Source of the DNA: an uncultured beta proteobacterium
GTDB taxonomy: Bacteria > Pseudomonadota > Gammaproteobacteria > Burkholderiales > Burkholderiaceae
NCBI GenBank assembly: GCA_903867305.1
Contig: CAIPQU010000156.1
Span: forward strand, 1 to 64,000
Direction: 5' to 3'
DNA length: 64,000 nt
A program made the position numbers and the translations under genes. The notes under the pieces are model-generated. The model was given only the letters and a program-made list of their open reading frames with translations. It did not search any database and had not been told where the DNA came from. Each line of letters starts with the position of its first letter. Positions within the stretch are counted from its first letter, which is position 1. Of this stretch, positions 8,402-17,998 are shown piece by piece.

Positions 8402-9313
8402 TTATTTTTTGGCGTAATCTTCAGCGGGTTTATCGTTGGGGTTAGCCCAAGCATTTTTTGTGTTTTCCGATAATTCAAGACCTACGCGATTTCCTTTGGG
8501 AGGAATCGGTTCCAAAAACCATTGCTTGTACATTTTGGCGAGAGTACCATCTTTCATCATTTCCTTGATAGAACCATCAACAGCAGCTTTAAAGTCTGGA
8601 TCATCTCTACGTATCATGATAGCAATCGGTTCCACACTTAAGATTTCTCCAACAATTTTAAAATCTTTCGGGTTTTTCGAGTTAGCAATATTACCGGCGA
8701 GGATCGAGCCATCCATCACAAAAGCATCAGCTCTGCCAGACTCTAAAAGTAAAAAACTATCTGCATGGTCTTTTCCGAATATTTCTTCGAAGTTAATGCC
8801 ATTTGCACGCTCATTTTTACGGAGCAATTGGACTGAAGTGGTACCAGTCGTTGTAGCCACCTTTTTATTGGCTAATTGTGTAATTGAACTGATATTAGAG
8901 TCAGCTTTGACGGCGATTCTGACCTCTTCTATATAAGTGGATACCGCAAAGGCAACATCTTTTTGACGAGTTAAGTTATTGGTTGTTGAACCACACTCGA
9001 TATCGACAGTGCCGTTTTGTACTAAAGGTAGTCGATTTTGTGATGTGACAGATTGGTAATCAATTTTAATCGGTGTCTTTAGTCGTTTTTCTAAATCTTG
9101 TATGACTTTTCGACAGATTTCGACATGAAAACCTGTATATTTGCCATCTCCCAAAGTATAGGAAAGTGCTCCAGATGAGTCTCTAACCCCCATCACAATG
9201 GTTTTTGAAGTGCTGATCTTATCTAAAGTTCCAGCCGCTTGTCCAAAACTGCAGATGCTAAAAAGAGCAAAAGAGAGTAATGATTGAGATAAATAGTGTT
9301 GATGGATTTTCAT
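8402..9313 (-). CDS. gltI: Glutamate/aspartate-type ABC receptor (GltI-like)
   Basis: 303 residues with a signal peptide (cleavage probably after GQAAG, about residue 28). The mature start GTLDKISTSKTIVMGVRDSS is followed by LSYTLGDGKYTGFHVEICRK, and the ligand loop VDIECGSTTNNLTRQKDVAF is the close GltI pattern. The C-terminal extension FLEPIPPKGNRVGLELSE matches this class too. It is the first gene of the operon. Ligand specificity is by family resemblance only. Confidence 0.9.
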   Translation of the reverse strand: MKIHQHYLSQSLLSFALFSICSFGQAAGTLDKISTSKTIVMGVRDSSGALSYTLGDGKYTGFHVEICRKVIQDLEKRLKTPIKIDYQSVTSQNRLPLVQNGTVDIECGSTTNNLTRQKDVAFAVSTYIEEVRIAVKADSNISSITQLANKKVATTTGTTSVQLLRKNERANGINFEEIFGKDHADSFLLLESGRADAFVMDGSILAGNIANSKNPKDFKIVGEILSVEPIAIMIRRDDPDFKAAVDGSIKEMMKDGTLAKMYKQWFLEPIPPKGNRVGLELSENTKNAWANPNDKPAEDYAKK

Positions 9314-9543
9314 CTGAGTTTTGTACCTTTTGTAATCTTTGAACAGGGAAATATCGTAATTATCATACTCGAATTACTGGGAAGTGGCTATAAGATAGAC
9401 CGTTCTTTACAAAGCCAATGGAGAATCGTTGTAGAGGAGAATCAATCAGCCTTGCACTTGATTCTCCACAGATAGTACTTATCTTTTGTTACAAAAAACG
9501 CATCAATTTCAACTCACCTCAGTATAGAAAAGTTTTTACTGAA

Positions 9544-9843
9544 CTATATTTTAGGAAACTTTCTGGCAGCCCAGTACGTTGTTCCTTCGCTACCATAACG
9601 TTCAGAATGTGGCGTCTCAGCTTCCATCGTAAAAGTATCTCCCACTTTGAGGTGAGCCGTATGATCACCCCGGGTGAGCCACATTTCACCCTGAGCAACC
9701 AATCCATGAACAGAAAACTCATGGGTATGTAGTTCGCTAACAGTATTGGCTTGCCATTCGCGAACCGCAACCCCGTCGTAACCTTTGGCAATAGAAGCTT
9801 TGGTAAATTCATCTAGATTTAAATTGGTCATTGAATTCTCCAT
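9544..9843 (-). CDS. Small cupin protein (99 aa)
   Basis: A single-domain cupin. The conserved metal-site region reads ELHTHEFSVHGLVAQGEMWL (two His and a Glu) and the second motif is GDTFTMEAETPHSERYG with the final His. Its start overlaps the stop of the preceding molybdenum enzyme gene by one base (TAATG), so it belongs to the same operon; a second start at 9831 is possible. It may sense or modify the substrate of the neighbouring oxidoreductase. The role is unknown. Confidence 0.8.
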   Translation of the reverse strand: MENSMTNLNLDEFTKASIAKGYDGVAVREWQANTVSELHTHEFSVHGLVAQGEMWLTRGDHTAHLKVGDTFTMEAETPHSERYGSEGTTYWAARKFPKI

Positions 9844-12071
9844 TAGGTAAAGAGTTTTTTCACTTTAGCAGGGGACATCGGTAAATCATAAATACGGCCA
9901 TTGGTAGCGGTTGCAACAGCATTAGCAATCGCCGCTACTCCAGGACCTTGAGATCCTTCACCAACGCCTACAGCTTTTTCATTGGGGCGGTTAATCAGTT
10001 CTACATGCACTTGTGGGGCATCCTCAAAGCGAAGTATTGGATACTCTCCCCATGAACTGGTTTGTATCATCTCTTGATTAAATTGAATTTCTTCGAAAAG
10101 AGTCCAACTTGCCGTTTGAACGAGTCCACCTTCAATTTGGTTTTTAAAACCATCTGGGTTAACGATCAGGCCAGCATCAGCGGCAGACCACATCTCTGTG
10201 ACTCTCACTTTACCCGTAGCATCAATTTCAACATCGGCAATCACAGCGCAATAGACCTGTAAGTTTTTATATTGAGCAAAACCTACCCCACGACTGATGA
10301 GTTTGCCATTTTTTTTGATTCTTGTTTGCTTTGGATTCCAATTTGCCATGGCGGCAACTTTAGTGATTACATCCTTGGCGCGCTGATTTTGTAGATGTTT
10401 CAAACGAAATTCAACAGGATCAGTTTTTGCCGCTTTTGCAAGAACATCCATCATGGACTCGATCGCAAATACATTGGCATAAGCGCCTAGGGTTCTCAAG
10501 GCTGAAACACGCACAGGCATTTCTTCGATCAGGTGATTGACGATTTTCTGATTAGGAAAGTTATACATCGGAATCGCATTACGATGCGAACCACCGGCAG
10601 GTAACGGAATATTTGTCACTGGTGATGGTTTTTGAGGATTCGCCATATACCAACTACTGATCAGGTTATTACCCGTTTTTTCTCCTGGGCGAGTACTATG
10701 CGTGTGACTATAGACGTCTTCATTCCAATCATTGATCATGCCGCTCTCATCGAGACTTGCACGAATTTTGACAGTCATTGCACTACCATAGGGTTCCCAT
10801 TTAAATTCATCTTCACGCATCCATTGCAAACGGATCGGTTGATTTGGGAGCTCACGAGCAATCAGAGCAGCGTCCAGAGCAACGTCATCGGCACCGCTTT
10901 GGCCATACATGCCAGATCCTTCTTTATGGATACAAATGACCTTTTCTGGAGTGGTATTTAAAGCTTTAACAATATCGGTGCGAAGCGGGTACATACCTTG
11001 GGAGTGCGTATAAACTGTTGTTACACCATCACGTAAAACGGCTATTGCACAAGAGGGACCGATACTGCCATGCGCAGTAAATGGTTTTGTAAATTCAGCA
11101 GAAAAATTTCTGCCACCTTTCTTGGATGGATCTTGTTTCACAGCATGTTCAGTGTCAATACTTGGTAATTCCCGCATACTTTTAAGCCATGCTGAAGTTG
11201 AACTTGGCAGATCTTTTTTCAGGTCCCATTGGGATAGCTTTTTAGCTTCATTCCAAGCTTGAATCGCTTGTTCTTCCCGATTCGCAACGACCGCAATAAA
11301 GCTACCATTTTTGATGACTGCTACAACCCCTGGTAATGCTTTAATGGCTGCCTCATCGAGGCTCTTAAGATTAGCCCTGGGTGCTGGAGGATGAACCACT
11401 CTAGCATGCAGCATGCCTGGCAGTTTCATATCTTGAACATAAGCTACTCCACCAGAAACCTTTGCTGGAATATCAACCCGTTCAATAGATTTTCCAATAT
11501 AGTGATGAGCAGTCACTGGTTTTGGCTTATATTTACCATCAGCTTTTTGTTGCAGGAGTTCATTGGAAGTCAGTTTCCAATAGTTGACAGAGTTGCCATT
11601 TGCAGCACTAATAATGCCATCTTTAATCGTTAAGTCCGACGCTGCAACACCTAGGGACTGCGACGCTTTTTCAAGGAGCGTGCCGCGCGCTTGAGCACAA
11701 GCATAACGTAACGCTAGTCCACCAAATTCAACCGATTGGCTGCCTGATGTGACGCCCTCATTGGGCGAGATGCCCGTCGTTGAGGAGAGGATATGAACAC
11801 GTTTGATATCGACATCCATTTCATCGGCAACAATTTGACTCAGAGCGGTGGCGATACCTTGACCAAATTCGACCTTACCTGAAAAGATATCGATACTACC
11901 TTCTGGATTGATGTAGAGCCAACTATTGATGGCCATATTATTTTTGAGGTCAATTGGCAAATCTGGCGCAGTATTATCCGCAAATAATTCTCCACCAATA
12001 CTAAATCCAACTACGAGACCAGTGCTTTGTATAAGGAACTTACGACGTGAATTTTTTATAGGGGCGTTCAT
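9843..12071 (-). CDS. Molybdopterin subunit of an IorB-like aldehyde/N-heterocycle oxidoreductase, Tat-exported
   Basis: About 742 residues from the ATG at 12071, which overlaps the 2Fe-2S gene by 4 bases (ATGA); the longer frame from 12137 lies inside that gene. A Tat signal, SRRKFLIQSTG, is near the N-terminus, so the enzyme is probably periplasmic. Family motifs include SGKVEFGQGIATALSQIVAD near the start of the mature protein. The C-terminal VGVGEGSQGPGVAAIANAVA holds the presumed catalytic Glu. Length and twin repeats match the isoquinoline 1-oxidoreductase beta type, which lacks a FAD subunit and passes electrons to a cytochrome. No cytochrome gene is adjacent. The substrate is unknown. 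Confidence 0.85.
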   Translation of the reverse strand: MNAPIKNSRRKFLIQSTGLVVGFSIGGELFADNTAPDLPIDLKNNMAINSWLYINPEGSIDIFSGKVEFGQGIATALSQIVADEMDVDIKRVHILSSTTGISPNEGVTSGSQSVEFGGLALRYACAQARGTLLEKASQSLGVAASDLTIKDGIISAANGNSVNYWKLTSNELLQQKADGKYKPKPVTAHHYIGKSIERVDIPAKVSGGVAYVQDMKLPGMLHARVVHPPAPRANLKSLDEAAIKALPGVVAVIKNGSFIAVVANREEQAIQAWNEAKKLSQWDLKKDLPSSTSAWLKSMRELPSIDTEHAVKQDPSKKGGRNFSAEFTKPFTAHGSIGPSCAIAVLRDGVTTVYTHSQGMYPLRTDIVKALNTTPEKVICIHKEGSGMYGQSGADDVALDAALIARELPNQPIRLQWMREDEFKWEPYGSAMTVKIRASLDESGMINDWNEDVYSHTHSTRPGEKTGNNLISSWYMANPQKPSPVTNIPLPAGGSHRNAIPMYNFPNQKIVNHLIEEMPVRVSALRTLGAYANVFAIESMMDVLAKAAKTDPVEFRLKHLQNQRAKDVITKVAAMANWNPKQTRIKKNGKLISRGVGFAQYKNLQVYCAVIADVEIDATGKVRVTEMWSAADAGLIVNPDGFKNQIEGGLVQTASWTLFEEIQFNQEMIQTSSWGEYPILRFEDAPQVHVELINRPNEKAVGVGEGSQGPGVAAIANAVATATNGRIYDLPMSPAKVKKLFT

Positions 12072-12529
12072 GCTTGTAACTCCTTTGCTGCAGATTTGAT
12101 GGCACGCAGGATTCGGATATGCGTCCCACAACGACAAAGATTGCCATTGAGCGCTTTACGAATCGCACTGTCACTTGGGTTTTTGGTGGTATCTAAAAGT
12201 GCTTTTGCACTCATCATCATGCCAGCGATGCAAAAACCACATTGAGCTGCTTGCTCGGCAATAAAGGCTTTATTCAAAGCGCTTAAAACTCGATCATTTT
12301 TATAGTTTTCTAAAGTGGTGACGTTACCTTTTACGGAGCCAATTTCAGTAATACAAGAACGAACTGGATTACCGTTGATGATGACCGTGCATGAGCCACA
12401 TTGGCCTTGACCACAGCCATATTTTGCTGAGTTGATATCGCAATCATTGCGTAAGGCATAAAGAAGAGGTGTTTGTGGGGAAGTCTCAACGGATTGCATC
12501 TTACCGTTGACCTGAATGTCGATGGCCAT
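12068..12529 (-). CDS. 2Fe-2S subunit of the IorA-like oxidoreductase (153 aa)
   Basis: Two iron-sulfur clusters are encoded. The N-terminal ferredoxin-like site is KYGCGQGQCGSCTVIINGNP with a later Cys in VRSC. The second site is QCGFCIAGMMMSAKAL plus GNLCRCGTHIRIL. There is no signal peptide, so it must ride out of the cell with the Tat-tagged large subunit, as known for other enzymes of this family. It is the first of the iorA-iorB-cupin group, 118 bases after the upstream Bug gene. Confidence 0.9.
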   Translation of the reverse strand: MAIDIQVNGKMQSVETSPQTPLLYALRNDCDINSAKYGCGQGQCGSCTVIINGNPVRSCITEIGSVKGNVTTLENYKNDRVLSALNKAFIAEQAAQCGFCIAGMMMSAKALLDTTKNPSDSAIRKALNGNLCRCGTHIRILRAIKSAAKELQA

Positions 12530-12647
12530 TTTTGCTCCTATAAAGTTATATTTCTTGTGACAATATAACCGAATTCATCGATTTTATCTGCTAGGTACTA
12601 CCCTAAATAAGGAAGGGGAGAAGGCATCTCCGTTAAATTCTGTCCTA

Positions 12648-13640
12648 CTAAACCTTAGCGATTTGATTTCGAGCGACGATATCACCCCAATTGATATATT
12701 CTTTTTGGAGATATTGATTGCATTCCTCAATACTTGAACTAGTTCTAGGGATACATCCGATCGAGATGAGTTTTTGGTCAACCTCTGGGGTAGCCATGAC
12801 TTTCATCAGGGCATCGTAAGTCGTGTTGATCTCAGATTTGGCGGTACCTGTTGGGTAGATGAACATGATCCAAGTCGCCGCAGTAAAGTCTTTATAGCCT
12901 TGTTCAATAAAGGTTGGCGTGTCTTTATAAACACCCCCAAGTCGCTTTGAGCTACCGACAGCAATGACGCGTAATTTACCGGATTCAATGTGTGGACGAA
13001 CCGCCGAGGCGGTTTCGAGTGCCATCGTTAAATTACCTGCGATAACATCAGTCAGTCCGGCCACGCTTCCACTATAAGGAACATGTAGTGATTGGATGCC
13101 GGCGCGCCGTTTAAATTCCTCTAAGGCTAAATGTGAGACGGTACCGATTCCTGATGAAGAATTACTCAAGGAAGTGGGATTGGCCTTCGCATAATCCACA
13201 AGCTCTTTTAAATTTTTAATCGGTAGATTTGGGTTAACAGCCAATACAAAAGGTAAGTCACCGACTAAACCTGCAGCACTAAAGTCTTTTTGCGAATCAT
13301 AGTTAATGCTTTTATAAATATGGGGATTGGTCGCAATGGCAGACATATGAGCGAGCATCATGACACTACCATTATTGCTAGAGTGGGCTAATTGTCCTAA
13401 GGCAATACTCCCGCCCTGACCAGGTCGATTTTCGATCACATAATTATCACCAGTGACTGCCTGCATTTTTTCTGCTAGCAAGCGTGCCACTTGATCAGTT
13501 GCCTGACCTGCTGGGAAGCCAACGATCACTTTAACAACCTTACTGGAATGATTTTGCGCCAGTATTTGTGGCGCAAAACCTAAAGCTCCAAGGCTAATAA
13601 TAATTTGACGACGAAAACGATCCAACTGCTTGACGGACAT
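12648..13640 (-). CDS. Bug-family periplasmic substrate-binding protein
   Basis: About 330 residues from the ATG at 13640; an upstream TTG at 13670 would overlap the CoxG gene and gives a poor signal peptide. The signal region is RRQIIISLGALGFAPQILAQ. Family hallmarks are VIVGFPAGQATDQVARLLAE, ENRPGQGGSIALGQLA and VPYSGSVAGLTDVIAGN. It is placed 7 bases after coxG, so it belongs to the same operon and probably captures the substrate or a precursor of the molybdenum enzymes. No cognate membrane subunits are nearby. Confidence 0.88.
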   Translation of the reverse strand: MSVKQLDRFRRQIIISLGALGFAPQILAQNHSSKVVKVIVGFPAGQATDQVARLLAEKMQAVTGDNYVIENRPGQGGSIALGQLAHSSNNGSVMMLAHMSAIATNPHIYKSINYDSQKDFSAAGLVGDLPFVLAVNPNLPIKNLKELVDYAKANPTSLSNSSSGIGTVSHLALEEFKRRAGIQSLHVPYSGSVAGLTDVIAGNLTMALETASAVRPHIESGKLRVIAVGSSKRLGGVYKDTPTFIEQGYKDFTAATWIMFIYPTGTAKSEINTTYDALMKVMATPEVDQKLISIGCIPRTSSSIEECNQYLQKEYINWGDIVARNQIAKV

Positions 13641-13647
13641 GGTTGAT

Positions 13648-14304
13648 TTATTTGAGAATAAGTTTGGCAACGATCACAATAGCAGCACCTACTCCAGCAG
13701 CAATAATGAGCCAAGAGGCGGGAACTTTGTTATCGGTATTTTGCGTTACTGTTGAGGAAGATGGTGCAGCACTCGTTGGAGAGACTAGAGTAGGTGTAGG
13801 ACTCAAGCTCGGATTCACTACTTCAGAAGTGCTTACTAGAGGAGTTGGGGCTTCTGGAGCAGCTCCACCACCAAGTTCTTTGTTAAAAGCCTTGAAAAAA
13901 TCATCAGACATTTTTTTCGCAACACTATCAATCAGTCGTGAACCAATTTGAGCAAGTTTTCCACCAACGTGAGCTTGAGCAGAGTAGGTGAGTTCCGTAC
14001 CATTGTCGACCGTTTTTAACGTTACTGTAGAAGATCCCTTACCAAAACCAACTGCGCCACCTTGCCCTTCAAAAATGAGGACGCAAGATTGTGGAGCGTT
14101 TGCCTCAGTAACCTTGAGAGTTCCATTAAATTTTGCCTTTAGGGGGCCGATTGCCGCTGTAATAATGACTTTAAAGAGATCAGGACTTACCAGTTCGACT
14201 GATTCACAGCCAGGTAAGCATTTTTTGAGAACCTCAGGGCTGTTCAGAGCATCCCAAACGGCTTGTTGATTTGCAGGAATGATTTGTGATCCAAGAATTT
14301 CCAT
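13648..14304 (-). CDS. coxG: CoxG-like SRPBCC protein with C-terminal membrane anchor
   Basis: 218 residues. The N-terminal 150 form a CoxG/START-type domain: the start IPANQQAVWDALNSPEVLKK, then CLPGCESVEL, and the final helix with SRLIDSVAKKMSDDFFKAF. A Pro/Ser/Thr-rich linker and a single membrane helix (SWLIIAAGVGAAIVIVAKLI) follow. In Oligotropha, CoxG is linked to membrane recruitment of the CO-dehydrogenase-like enzyme, and the same role fits here beside the cox-type subunits. It is in operon with the enoyl-CoA hydratase-like gene upstream (41-base gap). Confidence 0.88.
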   Translation of the reverse strand: MEILGSQIIPANQQAVWDALNSPEVLKKCLPGCESVELVSPDLFKVIITAAIGPLKAKFNGTLKVTEANAPQSCVLIFEGQGGAVGFGKGSSTVTLKTVDNGTELTYSAQAHVGGKLAQIGSRLIDSVAKKMSDDFFKAFNKELGGGAAPEAPTPLVSTSEVVNPSLSPTPTLVSPTSAAPSSSTVTQNTDNKVPASWLIIAAGVGAAIVIVAKLILK

Positions 14305-14345
14305 GATGTTTTCTCTAATGTTTTCTGGGTGGGTAGATATAAATT

Positions 14346-15080
14346 TTAATGTGCTTTTTTCTTCATTGCAGCGGAAGTATTTACCATCGAATGCAGACTT
14401 CTTGCGTAATCGATGGCACCTGCTTCATCCATCCTAGCTGCATGATGAGTATATTCCTTCAGGCCTAAAATAGCTGGTAAAGGTCTCGATAAAAGAGTTT
14501 TGATGAATTTTTCAACACCATCTTTAAAGCCTGAAGCTGGTAATACTTTACTGGTAAATCCAAGACGTTGCGCTTCTTCGGCATCAATAAATTCGGCAGA
14601 GTAAGCCATATATAAAACAGCATTTCGGTTAATCCGATCATATAAAGCTGACATCACCATTGTCGGCATGACATTATGCTCAATTTCGGGGATGTTGAAA
14701 GTAGCGGTTTCGCTAGCAAAAGAAACATCTGCAAGAGCGGTGATGGCAGCACCAAATCCCATCACACGACCTTCAACGGCCACAATTACGGGAACTTTAC
14801 AGTCACGGATCGACTTATAGCAACCAAAGATCGAGTCATATTCAGATCGGCGCTCGTAAGCTTCTGGAGATGCGGGTGGAGCGTCAGCGTTTCGTTTGCG
14901 GCCTGTGCAGAAGTCAGGGCCAATACTTGAAATTAGGACAGCATCAGAATTCAGGTGGGCGCTATCAAGGGCTTTGCTGACGGTTAAAGCCATGGCATCG
15001 CTGACTGCATTATCTTCAGGGCGGTTAAATGTGACGCGTAAAAGGCGACCATCTTGTTGAATTATTACTTCAGTTGTCAT
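14346..15080 (-). CDS. Enoyl-CoA hydratase/isomerase family protein
   Basis: About 244 residues from the ATG at 15080, chosen for its GGAG ribosome binding site; a longer start at 15098 overlaps the large-subunit gene. Crotonase-fold landmarks are FNRPEDNAVSDAMALTVSKA, the first oxyanion loop at SSIGPDFCTGRKRN, and the second at VEGRVMGFGAAITALADVSF. IPEIEHNVMPTMVMSALYDR carries the usual Glu position. Its position within the cox-like operon suggests that the substrate is a CoA thioester and that the molybdenum enzyme hydroxylates an acyl-CoA. The exact reaction is unknown. Confidence 0.82.
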   Translation of the reverse strand: MTTEVIIQQDGRLLRVTFNRPEDNAVSDAMALTVSKALDSAHLNSDAVLISSIGPDFCTGRKRNADAPPASPEAYERRSEYDSIFGCYKSIRDCKVPVIVAVEGRVMGFGAAITALADVSFASETATFNIPEIEHNVMPTMVMSALYDRINRNAVLYMAYSAEFIDAEEAQRLGFTSKVLPASGFKDGVEKFIKTLLSRPLPAILGLKEYTHHAARMDEAGAIDYARSLHSMVNTSAAMKKKAH

Positions 15081-15094
15081 TTTTTCTCCAGTGT

Positions 15095-17512
15095 TCAAGA
15101 AGTTGTTTTATGTTGTATGGCATCCCAAATTGCATTCGGCGTCATGGGTAAATAATTAATCGAAGTATCGATTGTAGCTAAAGCATCATTAATGGCATTG
15201 GCAATGGCAGCAGGGCTTCCTAAATAACCTGCTTCTCCAGAGCCTTTTTGACCGAATTCTGTTAAAGGTGAGGGGGTGCAATGATCCACAATAGAAATCG
15301 CAGGGACTTCAGATGAGCTAGGTAATAAGTAGTCCATAAAGGTTCCCGAGAGAAATTGTCCCTCATTGGAGTAGGAGAACTTCTCCATCAATGCTGCGCC
15401 AATACCGTGCGCGATACCACCATAAGTCATGCCATGGACAACGTCTGGGCTTATCATCACACCACAATCATGACCACAAACGTATTTTAGAATCGATGGT
15501 TTACCAGTTTGTGGATCAATGCTCATTAGGACAACATGTGACTCAAACGAGTGGCAAGGGTACATTTGGACTCGACCATGCTCGTCTGGCAAATCTCCAC
15601 CAGTAGGAACTTCCCAGACAAACTTTTCTTGGAGTCCAGGCTCCATATCTTTTGGTAATTGATGATATTTACGGTGTGCAATGGCAACAAGTTCAGACCA
15701 ACTGACTTTTTTATCTGGGGCATCTTTGACACTTACATCAGTACCGTTAAAGATGAGTTGATCAGATGGAAGATTGAGTTGTTTTGCAGCAATTTCGATT
15801 AATTTAGTACGCAATTTTTTAGCGGCACCAGCCGCTGCACCACCCAACATGATCGCCATGCGACTGCCAACAGGGCTATTGGAGGGTAAAGCATTGAGTG
15901 AATCAGCATGGAGTACGCGGATTGTTTCAGGGTTTTGTAAGAGGATTTCGGCAAGAACCGTAGAAACCAAGGTTTCATGCGCTTGTCCTGAAGTCGATGT
16001 CGCCATCAAAGCAGTTACTTGTCCGCCGAGATCGATTCTGACGACACAAGACTCCATCCATGTTGTGGTTTCATTCTTCGGATTAAATAAAGGCTCAAAA
16101 GAAGAGTTCCCGCCAGATGGTTCAAGACACGTAGAAATTCCGATACCAGCAAGTAATCCTTTGGCGCGCAGTGCATCACGTTGAGCCATTAAGTCTTGAA
16201 GATTAGCATGGTTCAAGGCTTTATCTAAAACAGCTGAATAATCACCAGAATCATAGGAAGTACCACTTGGAATGAGGTATGGGAATTCATCTTTGTTGAT
16301 CAAATTACGTTTACGAAGGGTCACTGGATCCATCTTTAAGAATCTTGCCACTTGATCGATTCCAGTTTCAATGGCGTAATTGGTTGGTGCTTGACCAAAG
16401 CCTCGCACAGCTTCTTGAGGGGTTTTATTGGTTAGCACCGCTTGCGCTAAATACGCCACACTTTTGATACGATAAGGACCACAGATGGCGCCAACAGGTT
16501 TACCTAGTTGTAAAGGCGAGCGGCCTGCATAAGCACCGATATCTTCTAAGGCGCGCATTTTCATACAAGTGATTTCACCATCTTTCTGAAATCCCAATGT
16601 GACCTCAAAGAGACGATCTGGGCCTTGCATATCGCCGCCGCGCATATTTTCTAATCGATCCTCGATAAAACGCACTGGTTTACCCAGTTTTTTGGCTAAA
16701 TAGCCGACTAAAATTGCGTGTTTTAATCCTCTTTTAACGCCATAACTTCCGCCAACATCAATATCAAAATGGACTCGAACTGCATTGGTTGGGAGTTTTA
16801 GTGAAGCTGCAATTTGTTCGGGATATTTTGGCATTTGAACCGAAGCCCAAACATCCAGAATTCCTGTAGCATCTGACCATTCGCAGGTCAGAGCAAAAGT
16901 TTCGATAGGAACCGTGGAACTTCTGGCCCATTTCACGCGATAACTTATTTGGTGATCAGATTTAGCCATATCTTCATCGACAGGCCCCCAGATAAATTGA
17001 CGGTTAAAGATCAGATTTGTTTTTGCATCAGGATGCACAATATGCGCTTGATCTTTGATCGCCTCTTCTGGATCCATGATAAAAGGTAACTCTTCGTAAT
17101 CGACTTGGATTAATTCGGCAGCGTCCTCAGCGATAGCTCTCGAAGTGGCAACAACCGCACAAACCCATTCTCCAGAATATCGAGTCACATCCTTCGCTAA
17201 GGGATAACGCTTGACTTCTGGTGCATCCACACCGGGTAATACAGGTAATACCGCCGCGTTAATCTCCTCACCAGTCACTACAGCATGGACCCCTGGCAGA
17301 GCTAAGGCTTGGCTAGCATCGATTTTCAGTATTTTTGCACTCGCATAGGGGCTAGCTACGATGGCCACATGGAGGGTACCTGGTTTGAGGACATCGCCAG
17401 CGTAATTACCCTTACCTACAACAAAGCGGCGGTGTTCCACCGCACGTCGATGTTTGCCGATATATTTGAATGCGCTGTAAGGAGATGAAGGGGAAGTATC
17501 GTTTTGGCTCAT
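15095..17512 (-). CDS. Molybdopterin (large) subunit of a CO-dehydrogenase/xanthine-dehydrogenase-like hydroxylase
   Basis: About 805 residues from the ATG at 17512, overlapping the 2Fe-2S gene by 4 bases (ATGA). Domains are the ald_Xan_dh hammerhead (AFKYIGKHRRAVEHRRFVVG at the start) and two molybdopterin-binding regions. The loop EAVRGFGQAPTNYAIETGID differs from the Cys-containing active-site loop (AYRCSFR) of true CO dehydrogenase, so CO is an unlikely substrate. The presumed catalytic Glu is in GQKGSGEAGYLGSPAAIANA. No signal peptide is present, so it acts in the cytoplasm. Together with the two genes upstream it forms the usual three-subunit enzyme. An acyl-CoA or heteroaromatic substrate is possible. 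Confidence 0.88.
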   Translation of the reverse strand: MSQNDTSPSSPYSAFKYIGKHRRAVEHRRFVVGKGNYAGDVLKPGTLHVAIVASPYASAKILKIDASQALALPGVHAVVTGEEINAAVLPVLPGVDAPEVKRYPLAKDVTRYSGEWVCAVVATSRAIAEDAAELIQVDYEELPFIMDPEEAIKDQAHIVHPDAKTNLIFNRQFIWGPVDEDMAKSDHQISYRVKWARSSTVPIETFALTCEWSDATGILDVWASVQMPKYPEQIAASLKLPTNAVRVHFDIDVGGSYGVKRGLKHAILVGYLAKKLGKPVRFIEDRLENMRGGDMQGPDRLFEVTLGFQKDGEITCMKMRALEDIGAYAGRSPLQLGKPVGAICGPYRIKSVAYLAQAVLTNKTPQEAVRGFGQAPTNYAIETGIDQVARFLKMDPVTLRKRNLINKDEFPYLIPSGTSYDSGDYSAVLDKALNHANLQDLMAQRDALRAKGLLAGIGISTCLEPSGGNSSFEPLFNPKNETTTWMESCVVRIDLGGQVTALMATSTSGQAHETLVSTVLAEILLQNPETIRVLHADSLNALPSNSPVGSRMAIMLGGAAAGAAKKLRTKLIEIAAKQLNLPSDQLIFNGTDVSVKDAPDKKVSWSELVAIAHRKYHQLPKDMEPGLQEKFVWEVPTGGDLPDEHGRVQMYPCHSFESHVVLMSIDPQTGKPSILKYVCGHDCGVMISPDVVHGMTYGGIAHGIGAALMEKFSYSNEGQFLSGTFMDYLLPSSSEVPAISIVDHCTPSPLTEFGQKGSGEAGYLGSPAAIANAINDALATIDTSINYLPMTPNAIWDAIQHKTTS

Positions 17513-17982
17513 GTTGACTCCCGTGTCGCATACACCACGGCATCGACAATTTGCTGATAGCCAGTGCAACGACATAAATTGCCACTGATCGCTTCGCGAA
17601 TCTCAGCTTCAGTAGGATGTGGATTTTTATTTAACAAACCTTGACAGGTGATAAGCATTCCAGGGGTGCAAAACCCGCATTGCAAACCATGCTTTTCACA
17701 AAAAGCATCTTGAATTTTAGAAAGTTGCCCACGCTCGGGCGCAAGACCCTCTACGGTCTGGATTTCAACACCGTTTGCTTGAACCGCAAACATACAACAG
17801 GATCTGATGGGGTCACCATTCATGAGAACGGTACAAGCACCGCAAATACCATGTTCACAACCTACATGGGTGCCAGTTAAGCGCAGTTCCTCACGTAAAA
17901 AATCCACTAAAGTTGTTCGTGGCTCAACGTTCGCTTTGACAGTTTGGCCATTGACAAGAAGTTCGATAGAAATAGGATTCAT
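17509..17982 (-). CDS. 2Fe-2S (small) subunit of the cox-like hydroxylase (157 aa)
   Basis: It carries the two 2Fe-2S motifs of CoxS-type subunits. The plant-ferredoxin-like site is GCEHGICGACTVLMNGDP plus SCC. The helical site is LQCGFCTPGMLITCQGLL plus GNLCRCTGYQQIV. The 17-base gap to the FAD subunit gene and the 4-base overlap with the large-subunit gene show a tight M-S-L operon. Confidence 0.92.
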   Translation of the reverse strand: MNPISIELLVNGQTVKANVEPRTTLVDFLREELRLTGTHVGCEHGICGACTVLMNGDPIRSCCMFAVQANGVEIQTVEGLAPERGQLSKIQDAFCEKHGLQCGFCTPGMLITCQGLLNKNPHPTEAEIREAISGNLCRCTGYQQIVDAVVYATREST

Positions 17983-17998
17983 ATGGATACTTTCTCTT

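Noticed and set aside
8436-8936. A 166-codon open frame on the plus strand within gltI
   Set aside because: It is the antisense shadow of gltI, which has clear receptor motifs, a signal peptide and operon context.
9418-9732. A 104-codon plus-strand frame overlapping the small cupin gene
   Set aside because: Composition is unlike a protein and it overlaps a well-supported cupin on the other strand.
13643-14269. Plus-strand open frames opposite coxG
   Set aside because: They mirror the coxG codons and have no ribosome binding site or recognised domain.
15095-17512. Annotation as a true CO dehydrogenase large subunit (coxL)
   Set aside because: The active-site loop lacks the Cys-containing AYRCSFR motif, so only a family-level name was used.
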